Part shown: piece after piece, positions 7,301 through 15,750 of the stretch | Layout of the letters: every line of letters begins with the position of its first letter | Numbering within the stretch: the first letter of the stretch is position 1 | DNA from: Microbacterium sp. Clip185 | GTDB lineage: Bacteria; Actinomycetota; Actinomycetes; Actinomycetales; Microbacteriaceae | Reading direction: 5' to 3' | NCBI RefSeq assembly: GCF_028743715.1 | Contig: NZ_CP117996.1 | Coordinates: 1,240,001-1,304,000, forward strand | Length of the DNA: 64,000 bases | The notes under the pieces: generated by a model | What the model was told of the DNA's origin: nothing | The model's input: only the letters and a program-made list of their open reading frames with translations | The model's database searches: none | Position numbers and translations under genes: made by a program

Positions 7301-8068
7301 ATGCGTACCCGTTCCGTTCACGGCGGCCGCCACGAACTCGGCCAGAACTTCCTCGTCCACACACCCACCATCGACCGCATCGTCACGCTCGTCGCCGCAT
7401 CCGAGGGGCCGATCCTCGAGATCGGGGCGGGCGGTGGCGCGCTGACCGCGGGTCTTACCCGTCTCGGCCGGCCGCTCACCGCGATCGACATCGACGAGCG
7501 CCGCGTCGCGACACTGCGACGGTCTCATCCCACGGTGCGCGTCGAGCACGCCGACGTCCTGCGCCATCCGCTCGACGCGCCCGTCGTCGTGGGAAACGTG
7601 CCGTTCCACCTCACCACGCCGATCATGCGGAGACTTCTGCGGCGGCCTTGCTGGCAGCATTCGGTCCTGCTGACCCAGTGGGAAGTCGCCCGCAAACGCG
7701 CCGGCGTCGGCGGCGGCACCCTCCTCACTGCGCAGTCGGCGCCGTGGTTCACCTTCGCCCTGCACGGGCGGGTGCCGGTGCGAGCGTTTCGACCCATGCC
7801 GTCCGTGGACGGCGGCATTCTGTCGATCACCCGCCGCCCTGCGCCGCTCGTCTCGGTCGCGGACCGGCGCGCTTACGAGCGGTTCGTCGGCGATGTGTTC
7901 ACCGCCCGAGGGCGGGGCATGACGGCGATCCTCGCGACGGTCACTCGCATGTCGACCCCCGCCGCGCGAGGTCGACTGGATGCGGTGGGCATCGCCCACG
8001 GCGCGCTGCCCCGTGACCTGAGTGCGCACCAGTGGGCGCGGTTGTGGCGGGCGTGTGCCGACGCGTGA
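7301..8068 (+). CDS. erm: Erm family 23S rRNA (adenine-N6)-methyltransferase
   Basis: A 255-residue SAM-dependent methylase of the Erm/KsgA superfamily. It would methylate the A2058-equivalent base of 23S rRNA and confer macrolide-lincosamide-streptogramin B resistance. Seen: QNFL near residue 15, motif I EIGAGGGALT at 40-49, acidic motif II (IDIDE) near 63-67, and the catalytic N-x-P-F motif NVPF at 99-102. Length and a His-Gly-rich N terminus (HGGRHELGQNFL) favour Erm over KsgA, which usually reads NLPY and runs longer. GGAG sits 5 bases before the ATG. The upstream leader peptide and hairpins support an inducible Erm. No mobile element flanks it, so it looks like an intrinsic gene. Confidence 0.85.
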   Translation: MRTRSVHGGRHELGQNFLVHTPTIDRIVTLVAASEGPILEIGAGGGALTAGLTRLGRPLTAIDIDERRVATLRRSHPTVRVEHADVLRHPLDAPVVVGNVPFHLTTPIMRRLLRRPCWQHSVLLTQWEVARKRAGVGGGTLLTAQSAPWFTFALHGRVPVRAFRPMPSVDGGILSITRRPAPLVSVADRRAYERFVGDVFTARGRGMTAILATVTRMSTPAARGRLDAVGIAHGALPRDLSAHQWARLWRACADA

Positions 8069-8121
8069 CGGCGCCCACTCGCAGCCCGAGCGGGCAGGAT
8101 GGATACGCGGGAGGGACAGGA

Positions 8122-9030
8122 ATGAGCGCACGCACGGTCGGGTTCATCGGCCTCGGCATCATGGGAGTGCCCATGGCGTCGAATCTCGTCGACGTGGGGT
8201 TCGACGTCGTCGTCTGGGCACGCTCGGCGCCGCCGCGAGACGAGCTCGTCGCGCGTGGCGCGCGGGCCGCTGAGAGCGTCGCGGGAGTCTTCGCCGCGGC
8301 CGAGACCGTCATCCTGATGCTGCGCGACGAGCCGGCGGTCGATGCCGTGCTCGCACGCGGCACGGATGACTTCGCCCGGCTCGTGGCAGAGCGGACAGTG
8401 GTCCAGATGGGGACCTTCACGACCGCCTTCTCACAGGAGCTGACCGCCGATGTCGCCGCGGCGGGCGGCCGGTACGTCGAGGCGCCCGTCTCGGGATCGC
8501 GGGGCCCCGCGATCGAGGGAACGCTCGTGGGCATGCTCGCGGGGGAGCCCGAGGTGCTCGATCATGTCGAGCCCGTGGTCGCAGCGATGTGCGCGCAGAC
8601 GTTCCGGTGCGGAGACATTCCCAAGGCGCTGACGATGAAGCTCGCGGTGAACACGTATCTGATCACGATGGTGACCGGACTCGCCGAGACGATCCACTTC
8701 GCCGAACGTGCGGGCGCCGACCTGGGCGTGCTCCGAGAGGTGCTCGCGGCGGGTCCCATGGCATCGGCGGTGTCGCGCGGCAAGGCGCAGAAGCTCGCTG
8801 CCGGCGACCTGTCCGCGCAGGCGGCGATCGCCGATGTGCTCAAGAACGCCAGGCTCGCCGAAGACGCTGCGCGAGCCGTCGGTTCCGCGCATCCGTTGAT
8901 CACGGCGAGCAGACGACTCTACGAGGAGGCCGTCGACGCGGGATGGGGGGATGTGGACATGATCGGCGTCATCGAGGCGCTCGCCGCGCGAAGCGCGCGA
9001 ACGGACGAGACGACGAAGGAGCGATCATGA
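8122..9030 (+). CDS. NAD(P)-dependent 3-hydroxyacid dehydrogenase (6PGDH-like)
   Basis: A 302-residue beta-hydroxyacid dehydrogenase of the 3-hydroxyisobutyrate/tartronate-semialdehyde reductase family. The Rossmann motif GLGIMG is at residues 10-15. The catalytic Lys is likely in the MKLAVN stretch near residue 173 (the family's KxxxN). The substrate-binding motif near residue 120 reads VEAPVSGSRGPA. The start is set by GGGAGGGACAGGA directly before the ATG; an upstream in-frame extension has no support. It ends in an ATGA overlap with a GNAT acetyltransferase, so the two are coupled. The exact substrate is not determined. Confidence 0.88.
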   Translation: MSARTVGFIGLGIMGVPMASNLVDVGFDVVVWARSAPPRDELVARGARAAESVAGVFAAAETVILMLRDEPAVDAVLARGTDDFARLVAERTVVQMGTFTTAFSQELTADVAAAGGRYVEAPVSGSRGPAIEGTLVGMLAGEPEVLDHVEPVVAAMCAQTFRCGDIPKALTMKLAVNTYLITMVTGLAETIHFAERAGADLGVLREVLAAGPMASAVSRGKAQKLAAGDLSAQAAIADVLKNARLAEDAARAVGSAHPLITASRRLYEEAVDAGWGDVDMIGVIEALAARSARTDETTKERS

Positions 9031-9470
9031 CTGTCCTCATCCGCCCGGCCGCCGCATCCGATCATCCGCGCCTCGTGGAGGTGTGGCGGTCCGCGGTCGA
9101 AGCCACGCATGACTTCCTGACCTCGGCCGAGGTCGACCTCTACGAGCAGCAGCTGCGTGAGTACCTTCCGCAGATGCCGGTGCTCTGGGTCGCGGTCGAT
9201 GACGACACCGCCATCGGTTTCCTCGGCTCCGGCGACGGCGTCATCGAGATGCTGTTCGTCGACCCGACCCGGCACGGGCGAGGGATCGGGCGGGCGCTCG
9301 TGGCGCGCGTCGCAGGGGGAGCGGCCCCGCTTCGCGTCGATGTGAACGAGGAGAACGCGGGCGCCCAGCGCTTCTATGCGGCGCTCGGGTTCATCGAGGT
9401 CGGACGCTCCGCGCTCGACGGCGAGGGGCAGCCGCATCCGATCCTCCATCTCGAGCGCCCGCTCGGCTAA
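9027..9470 (+). CDS. GNAT family N-acetyltransferase
   Basis: A 147-residue single GNAT domain. The acetyl-CoA pyrophosphate loop is seen as [10 protein letters not shown] near residue 90, and the C-terminal [16 protein letters not shown] segment is typical of the fold's last helix and strand. It resembles small putative acetyltransferases of the YafP type; the acceptor is unknown. The ATG overlaps the stop of the dehydrogenase (ATGA) and has GAAGGAG upstream, indicating translational coupling. It ends 16 bases before the TPP riboswitch, which begins a separate transcription unit or reads through from here. Confidence 0.88.
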   Translation: MTVLIRPAAASDHPRLVEVWRSAVEATHDFLTSAEVDLYEQQLREYLPQMPVLWVAVDDDTAIGFLGSGDGVIEMLFVDPTRHGRGIGRALVARVAGGAAPLRVDVNEENAGAQRFYAALGFIEVGRSALDGEGQPHPILHLERPLG

Positions 9471-9486
9471 CCTGAACCCACACATA

Positions 9487-9561
9487 CGACACGGGGTGCC
9501 CTGCGGGGCTGAGATCACACCCGTCGAACCTGATCTCGTCAGTACGAGCGGAGGGATGTCG
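9487..9561 (+). promoter_or_regulatory. TPP (THI box) riboswitch
   Basis: The conserved thiamine pyrophosphate aptamer elements appear in order: ACGGGGTGCC, GGCTGAGATCAC, ACCTGATCTCGTCAGTACGA and GCGGAGGGA. The P1 stem is formed by CGACA at 9487-9491 and TGTCG at 9557-9561. The 3' arm of P1 directly follows the GGAGGG ribosome-binding site (9550-9555) and covers the space before thiM. That layout fits translational repression by TPP. It controls the thiM-thiE-thiD/tenA operon. Confidence 0.92.
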
Positions 9562-9564
9562 CAC

Positions 9565-10374
9565 ATGACGCGCGCGCCAGAGAACCTGATCGAATCCACC
9601 ATCCGGGCCTGGGAGGCGGTGCGGGAGCACGGCCCGCTCGTGCAGTGCCTGACCAACGCGGTGGTCACGGGCTTCACCGCCAACGTCCTCCTCGCCCTCG
9701 GGGCGGCTCCGGCGATGGTCGACATCCCGGAGGAGGCGGGACCGTTCGCGCGCATCGCCTCGGGGGTCCTGGTCAATCTCGGCACGCCCGGCGCCGAGCA
9801 GCGCGAGGCGATGCGCGAGGCCGTGGGGGCCGCGCAGGACGCGGGCACTCCCTGGGTGCTCGACCCCGTGGCGATCGGCGTGCTGCCGGTGCGCACCGCG
9901 CTCGCCGCCGAGCTCGTCGCGGCGGCGCCGAGCGTCGTGCGCGGCAACGCATCCGAGATCATCGCCCTCGACGGCTCGGGCGCCGGCGGCCGGGGAGTCG
10001 ACGCGACGGAGGGCGTGGAGGATGCGGTCGCCGCCGCCCGGCGCATCGCGCAGACGACCGGTGCGATCGTCGCCGTCTCCGGCGCTGTGGACATGATCAC
10101 GGACGGTACCCGCGAGGTGCGTCTCGGCAACGGCGATGCGCTGCTGACCCGCGTCACCGGAGGCGGATGCGCTCTCGGTGCCGTCGTGGCCGCGTTCGCG
10201 GGCGTCGAGGAGGATCGCTTCGCGGCGGTGGTCGCCGCGGTCACGGTCTACAACGTCGCGGCCGAGCTCGCCGCGGCGCGTGCCACCGGCCCGGGCAGCT
10301 TCGCCGTGGCGTTCCTCGACGCGCTCGCCGGACTCGACGCCGAGACGCTGCGGACTCGGGCGGTGATCGCGTGA
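9565..10374 (+). CDS. thiM: Hydroxyethylthiazole kinase
   Basis: A 269-residue ribokinase-like enzyme that phosphorylates 4-methyl-5-(2-hydroxyethyl)thiazole with ATP for thiamine salvage. Seen: the N-terminal [20 protein letters not shown] substrate region, [19 protein letters not shown] and the C-terminal catalytic loop [14 protein letters not shown] chose the ATG at 9565 because GGAGGG (9550-9555) lies 9 bases upstream; the ATG at 9556 would abut that site. First gene of a TPP-riboswitch operon; it overlaps thiE by GTGA. Confidence 0.93.
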   Translation: MTRAPENLIESTIRAWEAVREHGPLVQCLTNAVVTGFTANVLLALGAAPAMVDIPEEAGPFARIASGVLVNLGTPGAEQREAMREAVGAAQDAGTPWVLDPVAIGVLPVRTALAAELVAAAPSVVRGNASEIIALDGSGAGGRGVDATEGVEDAVAAARRIAQTTGAIVAVSGAVDMITDGTREVRLGNGDALLTRVTGGGCALGAVVAAFAGVEEDRFAAVVAAVTVYNVAAELAAARATGPGSFAVAFLDALAGLDAETLRTRAVIA

Positions 10375-11018
10375 ACGCGGACCTCTCGCTGTACCTCGTG
10401 ACGGATGCGGGCATCGCCGCGGCGGCGGGCCACGACATCGTCGACGTGGTACGCCAGGCGACGGCGAACGGCGTCACGACGGTCCAGCTGCGCGAGAAGG
10501 ACGCCTCCGCACGTCGCTTCCTCGACACAGTCGCGAGGGTGTCGGCCGTGCTGCCCGACGGTGTCGCGCTGCTCGTCAACGACCGCGTGGACGTCTTCCT
10601 CGCCGCTCGTCAGGCGGGCGCGCGCGTATCGGGAGTGCATGTGGGGCAGAGCGATCTTCCGCCGGACGCAGTGCGCGCACTGATCGGTGATGACGCGATC
10701 GTCGGCCTCAGCGCCGCTACGCCGGAGCAGCTGGCGGCCGCATCCGACAGCGGTGTCGTCGACTACGTCGGCATCGGTGCGCTCCACGCGACCGCCACGA
10801 AGCGCGATGCGCCGCCACCGTTGGGCCACGAGTCGTTTGCGCGACTGGTCGCGGCGAGCGCGCTGCCCGCCGTGGCGATCGGCGGTGTCACCGCCACCGA
10901 CCTGGGCCCGCTGCGGCGAGCGGGTGCGGCGGGCGCGGCCGTCGTGTCGGCGATCTGCGGTGCGAGCGACCCCGCAGAAGCGGTCCGTATGCTGCGCGCG
11001 GCATGGGATGCGGCATGA
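10371..11018 (+). CDS. thiE: Thiamine-phosphate synthase
   Basis: A 215-residue TIM-barrel enzyme that couples HMP-PP and thiazole phosphate to form thiamine monophosphate. Family motifs are clear: [11 protein letters not shown] near residue 40, LLVNDRVDV near 70, [10 protein letters not shown] near 90, and the phosphate-binding [14 protein letters not shown] and AIGGV segments. It starts at a GTG that overlaps the thiM stop (GTGA at 10371-10374), and its own stop overlaps the next ATG, so all three genes are tightly coupled. It joins the products of the thiM and thiD halves of the operon. Confidence 0.93.
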   Translation: MNADLSLYLVTDAGIAAAAGHDIVDVVRQATANGVTTVQLREKDASARRFLDTVARVSAVLPDGVALLVNDRVDVFLAARQAGARVSGVHVGQSDLPPDAVRALIGDDAIVGLSAATPEQLAAASDSGVVDYVGIGALHATATKRDAPPPLGHESFARLVAASALPAVAIGGVTATDLGPLRRAGAAGAAVVSAICGASDPAEAVRMLRAAWDAA

Positions 11019-12493
11019 GCGCCGGGCGCGGCATCCCGCGGGTGCTGAGCATCGCCGGAACCGACCCCACGGGAGGCGCCGGCATCCAGGCGGATCTCAA
11101 GAGCATCGCCGCGAACGGCGGTTACGGCATGGCCGTCGTCACCGCCCTCGTCGCGCAGAACACGCACGGAGTGCGTTCGGTGCACGTGCCGCCCGTCGCG
11201 TTCCTCGCCGAGCAGCTCGACGCCGTCTCCGACGATGTGCGGATCGATGCGGTGAAGATCGGCATGCTCGCCACCGTCGAAGTGATCGAGACGGTCGCGG
11301 CCTGGCTCGGCCGCATCCGCCCGCCGGTCGTCGTACTGGACCCGGTGATGGTCGCGACGAGCGGCGATCGTCTGCTGGACGCGGATGCCGAGGACGCCCT
11401 CCGGCGGCTGCTACCGCACGTCGATCTCGTGACCCCGAATGTGCCCGAGCTCGCGATCCTCGCGGGCGCACCCGAGGCTTCGGCGTGGACCGACGTGCTC
11501 GCGCAGGCGAGTGTCGTGGCTCGTGCGAACGGCGTGCGCGTGCTCGCCAAGGGCGGTCACCTGTCGGGGGAGCGGCTGCCGGACGCGCTCGTGGAGATCA
11601 TCGACGGTCGCGTCTCCGTCACCGAGTTCGCCGGTACCCGCATCCGCACCCGGAACACGCACGGCACGGGCTGCTCGCTCTCATCGGCGGTGGCGACCCG
11701 CGCGGCGGCCACCGGCGAGTGGGCGCAGGCGACGGCGGAGTCGAAGAGGTGGCTCGCCGAGAGCATCCGTCACGGCGCTGAGCTCCAGGTCGGCTCGGGC
11801 GACGGTCCGATCAGCCACTTCGCCGGGCTCTGGGAACGCGGCGGTCTCGACACCCGGCCGACCGCGCACGAGGTCGAGGCCGGGTGGTGGGAGCACATCG
11901 CCGGCATCCGTGCGGAGATCGACGACCTGCCGTTCGTGCGGGGGCTGGGCGACGGCACGCTCGGGAGGAGCGCGTTCCTCGGCTATCTCGCTCAGGATGC
12001 GCTGTACCTCGGCGAGTACGCCCGCGTCCTCGCCGACGCCGCTCGCCTCGCGCCGGACTCCGCGGAGCGTGCGTTCTGGGCCGGAAGCGCCCAGAACGCG
12101 ATCCTCGGCGAGCTGCAACTGCACGAGCACTGGCTCGCGGGCGAGCCCGGGTGCGGTGAGCATCCTGATGCGGTCACGACGGCCTACCTCGATCACCTGC
12201 TGGCGACATCGGCCCGCGGCGACTACCGCGTGCTCATCGCGGCGCTCCTGCCCTGCTACTGGATCTACCAGGACGTCGGCGAGCGACTGCACGCCCTCTC
12301 GCACGAGGAGCATCCGTATCGGTCCTGGCTCGACACCTACGCCGACCCGGTCTTCGCTCAGTCCACCCGCCGCGCGATCGACATCGTCGCCCGGTCGGCG
12401 GCGACGGCGGATGCGGCGACCCGAGCCGCGATGCACGACGCGTTCCTGGTGTCCTCCCGTCACGAGCTCGCCTTCTTCGCCGCGGTCAGATGA
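11015..12493 (+). CDS. thiD: HMP(-P) kinase fused to TenA-type aminopyrimidine hydrolase
   Basis: A 492-residue two-domain protein. Residues 1-260 are ThiD (hydroxymethylpyrimidine and HMP-phosphate kinase): SIAGTDPTGGAGIQADLKS at the start and the anion-hole motif NTHGTGCSLSSA near residue 215. Residues 265-492 are TenA (thiaminase II), which salvages HMP from degraded thiamine; the catalytic Cys is likely Cys414 in LLPCYWIYQDVGE, with the C-terminal HELAFF helix present. The ATG overlaps the thiE stop. The fusion, like yeast Thi20, places salvage hydrolysis and phosphorylation of the pyrimidine in one chain. No de novo thiC or thiG is present nearby. Confidence 0.92.
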   Translation: MSAGRGIPRVLSIAGTDPTGGAGIQADLKSIAANGGYGMAVVTALVAQNTHGVRSVHVPPVAFLAEQLDAVSDDVRIDAVKIGMLATVEVIETVAAWLGRIRPPVVVLDPVMVATSGDRLLDADAEDALRRLLPHVDLVTPNVPELAILAGAPEASAWTDVLAQASVVARANGVRVLAKGGHLSGERLPDALVEIIDGRVSVTEFAGTRIRTRNTHGTGCSLSSAVATRAAATGEWAQATAESKRWLAESIRHGAELQVGSGDGPISHFAGLWERGGLDTRPTAHEVEAGWWEHIAGIRAEIDDLPFVRGLGDGTLGRSAFLGYLAQDALYLGEYARVLADAARLAPDSAERAFWAGSAQNAILGELQLHEHWLAGEPGCGEHPDAVTTAYLDHLLATSARGDYRVLIAALLPCYWIYQDVGERLHALSHEEHPYRSWLDTYADPVFAQSTRRAIDIVARSAATADAATRAAMHDAFLVSSRHELAFFAAVR

Positions 12494-12508
12494 CGCCCCG
12501 CGACCCGG

Positions 12509-14266
12509 TCAGAGCACTGCGGCGGTGACGCGTCGGTGAGCCGACACCCGGTCCGCGGCGCGGGCCACCGCCTGCAGGGTGGCCGCGAGCGTGGAGCGGT
12601 CGCGGCCCGCGACCCACGCCGGACCGTCCGCGTCTCGGTACTCGATGAGCGTGACCGCTTCGGCATCCGCGCCCGTGGTCAGCGAGCTCTGGTGGAGAGA
12701 GAGGATCGCGAGGTCGATCCCGCAGCCGGCCAGCGCGCACACGGCCGCCTCGACCGGCCCGAGGCCCGCGTGCGTGGAACGCTGCACCTGGTCGTCGACG
12801 CGCACGATGACCTCGGTGGTGGCGTTCCCCTCGTCGATGTGTACCGCCTCGAGCCCGATGCTCGAGTGCTGCGGGTCGCTCATGTAGACCTCGGTGAACA
12901 GTGACCAGATCGCATCGGCCGTCACCTCCTCGCCCGTGGTGTCGGTGTGCCGCTGAACGTGCCGGGAGAAGTCGATCTGAAGTCGTCGGGGCAGCACGAT
13001 GCCGTACTCGGTCTCCAGCAGGTAGGCGATGCCGCCCTTGCCGGACTGAGAGTTGACGCGGATGACCGCGTCGTAGCTGCGTCCGATGTCCGCGGGATCG
13101 ATAGGCAGGTAGGGCACTCGCCAGGCGATCTCCCGCTGATCGCGCCCCTCGGCTGCAGCTCTAGCGCGGTGTTCCGCGAAGCCCTTCTTGATCGCATCCT
13201 GGTGCGTGCCGCTGAACGCGGTGTGCACGAGGTCGCCGACATAGGGATGGCGCGGATGCACGTCGATGCGGTTGCAGTACTCGACCGTGCGGCGGATGTC
13301 GTCGATGTCGGAGAAGTCGATCATGGGGTCGATGCCCTGCGCGTGAAGATTCAGGGCGAGGGTTGCGATGTCCACGTTTCCCGTGCGCTCGCCGTTGCCG
13401 AAGATGCACCCTTCGACGCGCTGAGCGCCGGCCAGGACCGCCAACTCGGCGCAGGCGATGCCGGTGCCGCGATCGTTGTGCGGGTGCACCGAGAGGATCA
13501 CCCCGTCGCGGTGGGCGAGGTGCGTGTGCATGAACTCGATCTGATCGGCGTAGACGTTGGGGGTCGCGATCTCGACGGTGGCGGGGAGATTCAAGATGAC
13601 GGGGCGCTCCGGGCTCGCCTGCCACAGCTTGGTGATCGCGTCGCACACCTCGATGACGTAGTCGGGCTCCGTGAGATTGAACACCTCGGGCGAGAACTCG
13701 AAGCGGACATTCGGCAGGTGGCCCGCGAGCTCCCATACGTCTCTGCCGCCGGCGAGAATGAGATCGCGCAGCTCGTCACGGTCCTTCTCGAGCACGGTCG
13801 TGCGCCAGACCGGCGCCGTCGCGGTGTACATGTGGATGACGACCTCGTTGCGGATGCCGCGGATCGCTGCCACGGTCCGCTCGATCAGATCGCGTCGTGC
13901 CGGCGTGAACACGACGATCGTGACGTCGTCGGGCGCGAGGTCGGAGTCGGCGATCAGGCGCACGAAGTCGTAGTCCGTCTGGGATGCGGACGGGTAGCCG
14001 ACTTCGATCTCCGTGTAGCCCATGCGCACCATGAGCTCGAAGAACCGGCGCTTGCGCGCGGGGTCCATGGGCTCGGCAAGGGCCTGATTGCCGTCGCGCA
14101 GGTCGACGGGGACCCACAGGGGGGCAGTGGTGATGCGGCGGTTCGGCCAGCGGCGCTCCACATCGGCGAGGGGTACCTCGACGCGCGCGTAGGCGTCGCT
14201 GTAGCGGTGTGAGGGCATGCCGGAGGGGCGCTGCCGGTTCCAGGCGGGGGTGGGTGTGGTGGTCAT
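12509..14266 (-). CDS. leuA: 2-isopropylmalate synthase
   Basis: A 585-residue enzyme that condenses acetyl-CoA with 2-oxoisovalerate, the first step of leucine synthesis. The HMGL-like TIM barrel is marked by [15 protein letters not shown] near residue 55, [16 protein letters not shown] and [10 protein letters not shown] near residue 290. The C-terminal LeuA dimer/allosteric domain (about 440-580) should bind leucine for feedback inhibition. I chose the ATG at 14266 (MTTTPTPAW), which has GAGGA 9 bases upstream. The leader region 14282-14396 carries a Leu-rich leader peptide and alternative hairpins, so leucine probably also controls its expression. Confidence 0.95.
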   Translation of the reverse strand: MTTTPTPAWNRQRPSGMPSHRYSDAYARVEVPLADVERRWPNRRITTAPLWVPVDLRDGNQALAEPMDPARKRRFFELMVRMGYTEIEVGYPSASQTDYDFVRLIADSDLAPDDVTIVVFTPARRDLIERTVAAIRGIRNEVVIHMYTATAPVWRTTVLEKDRDELRDLILAGGRDVWELAGHLPNVRFEFSPEVFNLTEPDYVIEVCDAITKLWQASPERPVILNLPATVEIATPNVYADQIEFMHTHLAHRDGVILSVHPHNDRGTGIACAELAVLAGAQRVEGCIFGNGERTGNVDIATLALNLHAQGIDPMIDFSDIDDIRRTVEYCNRIDVHPRHPYVGDLVHTAFSGTHQDAIKKGFAEHRARAAAEGRDQREIAWRVPYLPIDPADIGRSYDAVIRVNSQSGKGGIAYLLETEYGIVLPRRLQIDFSRHVQRHTDTTGEEVTADAIWSLFTEVYMSDPQHSSIGLEAVHIDEGNATTEVIVRVDDQVQRSTHAGLGPVEAAVCALAGCGIDLAILSLHQSSLTTGADAEAVTLIEYRDADGPAWVAGRDRSTLAATLQAVARAADRVSAHRRVTAAVL

Positions 14267-14281
14267 GATCGGACGTCCTCG

Positions 14282-14334
14282 GGTCTGGGATGCAGACCGG
14301 CGCAGGTTCGGCTCCACGACGGGGAGCCGGTCTG
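14282..14334 (-). promoter_or_regulatory. leuA attenuator: mutually exclusive hairpins
   Basis: Three RNA segments compete on the minus strand. Segment 1 is 14334-14326, segment 2 is 14301-14293 and segment 3 is 14287-14282. Segments 1 and 2 pair perfectly over 9 bases; segments 2 and 3 pair perfectly over 6 bases with a 5-base loop. A small hairpin (14328-14323 with 14315-14310) lies inside the 1:2 loop. Segment 1 begins one base after the leader stop; the 2:3 hairpin ends next to the leuA ribosome-binding site. There is no U-run, so control is probably at translation. Confidence 0.65.
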
Positions 14335-14335
14335 G

Positions 14336-14383
14336 CTACGCCCCGCCGTGGCGGCGAAGAAGGAGGAATCCGCGGGTGGACAC
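14336..14383 (-). CDS. leuA leader peptide (15 aa, three consecutive Leu codons)
   Basis: A 15-codon frame starting at GTG 14383 and reading (M)STRGFLLLRRHGGA, followed by TAG. The three adjacent leucine codons followed by two arginines match the leucine-rich leader peptides predicted for actinobacterial leuA genes. A TAGCGT element lies 7 bases before the GTG, so the peptide would be made from a leaderless mRNA. Ribosome progress through the Leu codons would sense charged tRNA-Leu and set the pairing of the hairpins that begin just after the stop codon. Predicted from sequence only. Confidence 0.7.
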   Translation of the reverse strand: MSTRGFLLLRRHGGA

Positions 14384-14390
14384 GTCGAGC

Positions 14391-14396
14391 ACGCTA
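14391..14396 (-). promoter_or_regulatory. -10 element TAGCGT of leuA leader
   Basis: TAGCGT on the minus strand lies 7 bases before the leader GTG at 14383. An overlapping TATGGT is 4 bases further upstream. It faces the gntR promoter, and the gntR-proximal inverted repeat at 14403-14421 lies just upstream, so that regulator could also affect leuA. Confidence 0.55.
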
Positions 14397-14402
14397 CCAT
14401 AG

Positions 14403-14421
14403 TCCTCAGACAAGTTGAGGA
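14403..14421. promoter_or_regulatory. Inverted repeat upstream of the FadR-type regulator
   Basis: TCCTCA (14403-14408) and TGAGGA (14416-14421) form a perfect 6-base inverted repeat with a 7-base spacer, between divergent leuA and gntR genes. It overlaps the likely gntR ribosome-binding site (GAGGAG). It could be an autoregulatory operator of the FadR-type protein; the match is short, so this is tentative. Confidence 0.4.
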
Positions 14422-14427
14422 GTTCGG

Positions 14428-15096
14428 ATGACTCAGGTGTCACGGACGCCGCTGGCAGATCAAGCTGCTGATCTGCTTCTCGCCCGGGTGCGTGCGGGGG
14501 AGTGGGCGCTGGGTGCCAAGCTCCCCGGCGAGACGACCCTCGCCGCCCAGCTGGGTGTCGGCCGCTCCACCGTGCGCGAGGCGATCCGTCGGCTCGCCGG
14601 CGGCGGCATCCTCGATTCGCGGCATGGTTCGGGTGTCTACGTGATCGCCCTCGATGCACCCGACGAATGGGGCGACGTCCTCCGGCGCGCGGACATCGTG
14701 ACCGTGATCGAGGCGCGCACGGCGATCGAGGTGGAGGCGGCCACGCTGGCGGCGCAGCGGCGCACGCCCGCCGATCTACGTGCCATTCGACGCGCGCTCG
14801 AGGTCAGGACCCTCCCCGGCCAGAGCGTCGAGGAGCACGTGGATGCGGACATGGCCCTGCACCGGGCGATCGTCGTGGCGTCGCACAACGAGGTGCTGGT
14901 CGAACTGTTCGACGGCTTCGTGCCTCGCGTTCGGCGCACCATGGTCGAGATGCTCCGCATCCGGCCGACGGTCTCGGAGCGCGACGATCACGACGCGCAC
15001 ACGGCCGTCGTCCGAGCGATCGCGGAGCGGGAACCGGATGCGGCGGCGGGCGCGAGCCGCACGCACCTCGACGCACTGAAGGCGGCGCTGTCCTGA
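14428..15096 (+). CDS. FadR/GntR family transcriptional regulator
   Basis: A 222-residue regulator with an N-terminal winged helix (about residues 8-72, with LPGETTLAAQLGVGRSTVRE) and a C-terminal all-helical FCD domain (about 85-215). The FCD metal ligands are likely the Asp and His of VDADMALHRAIV and later His residues. FCD regulators sense carboxylic acids. GAGGAG lies 6 bases before the ATG. It is divergent from leuA and convergent with the next TetR gene (10 bases apart). Control of leuA is possible from location but not shown. Confidence 0.9.
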   Translation: MTQVSRTPLADQAADLLLARVRAGEWALGAKLPGETTLAAQLGVGRSTVREAIRRLAGGGILDSRHGSGVYVIALDAPDEWGDVLRRADIVTVIEARTAIEVEAATLAAQRRTPADLRAIRRALEVRTLPGQSVEEHVDADMALHRAIVVASHNEVLVELFDGFVPRVRRTMVEMLRIRPTVSERDDHDAHTAVVRAIAEREPDAAAGASRTHLDALKAALS

Positions 15097-15106
15097 GGCG
15101 GGGCCG

Positions 15107-15697
15107 TCAGTGCGACGGCGCCAGTGCAGCGGCGAGGGCGATATCGAGAGCGGCGCGCTGCCTGTCCGGGGTCCACTGCTCGGGGTCTCCCGCGGCCAGT
15201 GCCGTGATCCCCTCGACGGACGCGCTCAGCGAGGCGGCACGCTCCTCGCATACTTCCGGCGTCAGCCCCGTCGCCGCGTCGATCAGTCCTGCCAGGCGAG
15301 TCGCGAAGGCGCGACTGTTGCTGACGTGACGCTCCCGCAGCACCGGATCGCCGAGTGCGGCGCCGAGAAAGGCCACCCAGGCCCTGGCTTCGGCCAAGCG
15401 TGCGTCATCGACCGCGAGCGTCCCATACGTGATCGCTCGAATCGCGGTGACCGGGTCTGACGCATCCGCCTGCAAGGCATCGGCGCGCATCGCCGTGCGC
15501 TGGTGGAGGACGTCCCGCGCGTGGAGCAGCAGCGCGCGCTTGTCGGGGAACGTGTGCAGGACCAGGCCCGTGCTGCATCCTGCGCGCGCCGCGACAGCGC
15601 GCAGAGTCAGGCCCGTGGGTCCGCCGTCGGCGAGAGTCAGAAACACAGCCTCCGACAGGCGTGCCCGCTGGGCGGCGTCGTCTCGGATGCGAGGCAT
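15107..15697 (-). CDS. TetR family transcriptional regulator
   Basis: A 196-residue regulator. The N-terminal helix-turn-helix falls at about residues 28-50 (LRAVAARAGCSTGLVLHTFP), followed by a helical ligand and dimer domain of typical length. The ATG has no ribosome-binding site but a TACGCT element 6 bases upstream, so it is probably leaderless. Two tandem palindromes lie between it and the divergent acetyltransferase pseudogene, and the first overlaps its own -10, which predicts autorepression. The other target, the GNAT gene, is broken here. Confidence 0.9.
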   Translation of the reverse strand: MPRIRDDAAQRARLSEAVFLTLADGGPTGLTLRAVAARAGCSTGLVLHTFPDKRALLLHARDVLHQRTAMRADALQADASDPVTAIRAITYGTLAVDDARLAEARAWVAFLGAALGDPVLRERHVSNSRAFATRLAGLIDAATGLTPEVCEERAASLSASVEGITALAAGDPEQWTPDRQRAALDIALAAALAPSH

Positions 15698-15703
15698 GTG
15701 CAG

Positions 15704-15709
15704 AGCGTA
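15704..15709 (-). promoter_or_regulatory. -10 element TACGCT of the tetR gene
   Basis: TACGCT on the minus strand is 6 bases before the ATG at 15697 and partly inside the palindrome at 15707-15720, so a bound repressor would occlude it. Confidence 0.55.
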
Positions 15710-15735
15710 ACAGGTGTTACGGTAACATCCGTTAC
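15707..15735. promoter_or_regulatory. Tandem TetR operators
   Basis: Two palindromes with the same half-sites sit side by side: GTAACAGGTGTTAC at 15707-15720 and GTAACATCCGTTAC at 15722-15735. The core is GTAAC-N4-GTTAC, repeated every 15 bases. They lie between the divergent tetR gene and GNAT pseudogene and overlap the tetR -10 element. Assignment to the adjacent TetR protein is inferred from position and symmetry. Confidence 0.75.
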
Positions 15736-15750
15736 GGAAAGGATCCGCTC

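Noticed and set aside
7301..8068. KsgA (16S rRNA dimethyladenosine transferase) as the identity of the methylase
   Set aside because: The superfamily is shared, but NVPF in motif IV, the HGGRHELGQNFL start, the length and the upstream leader region fit Erm better.
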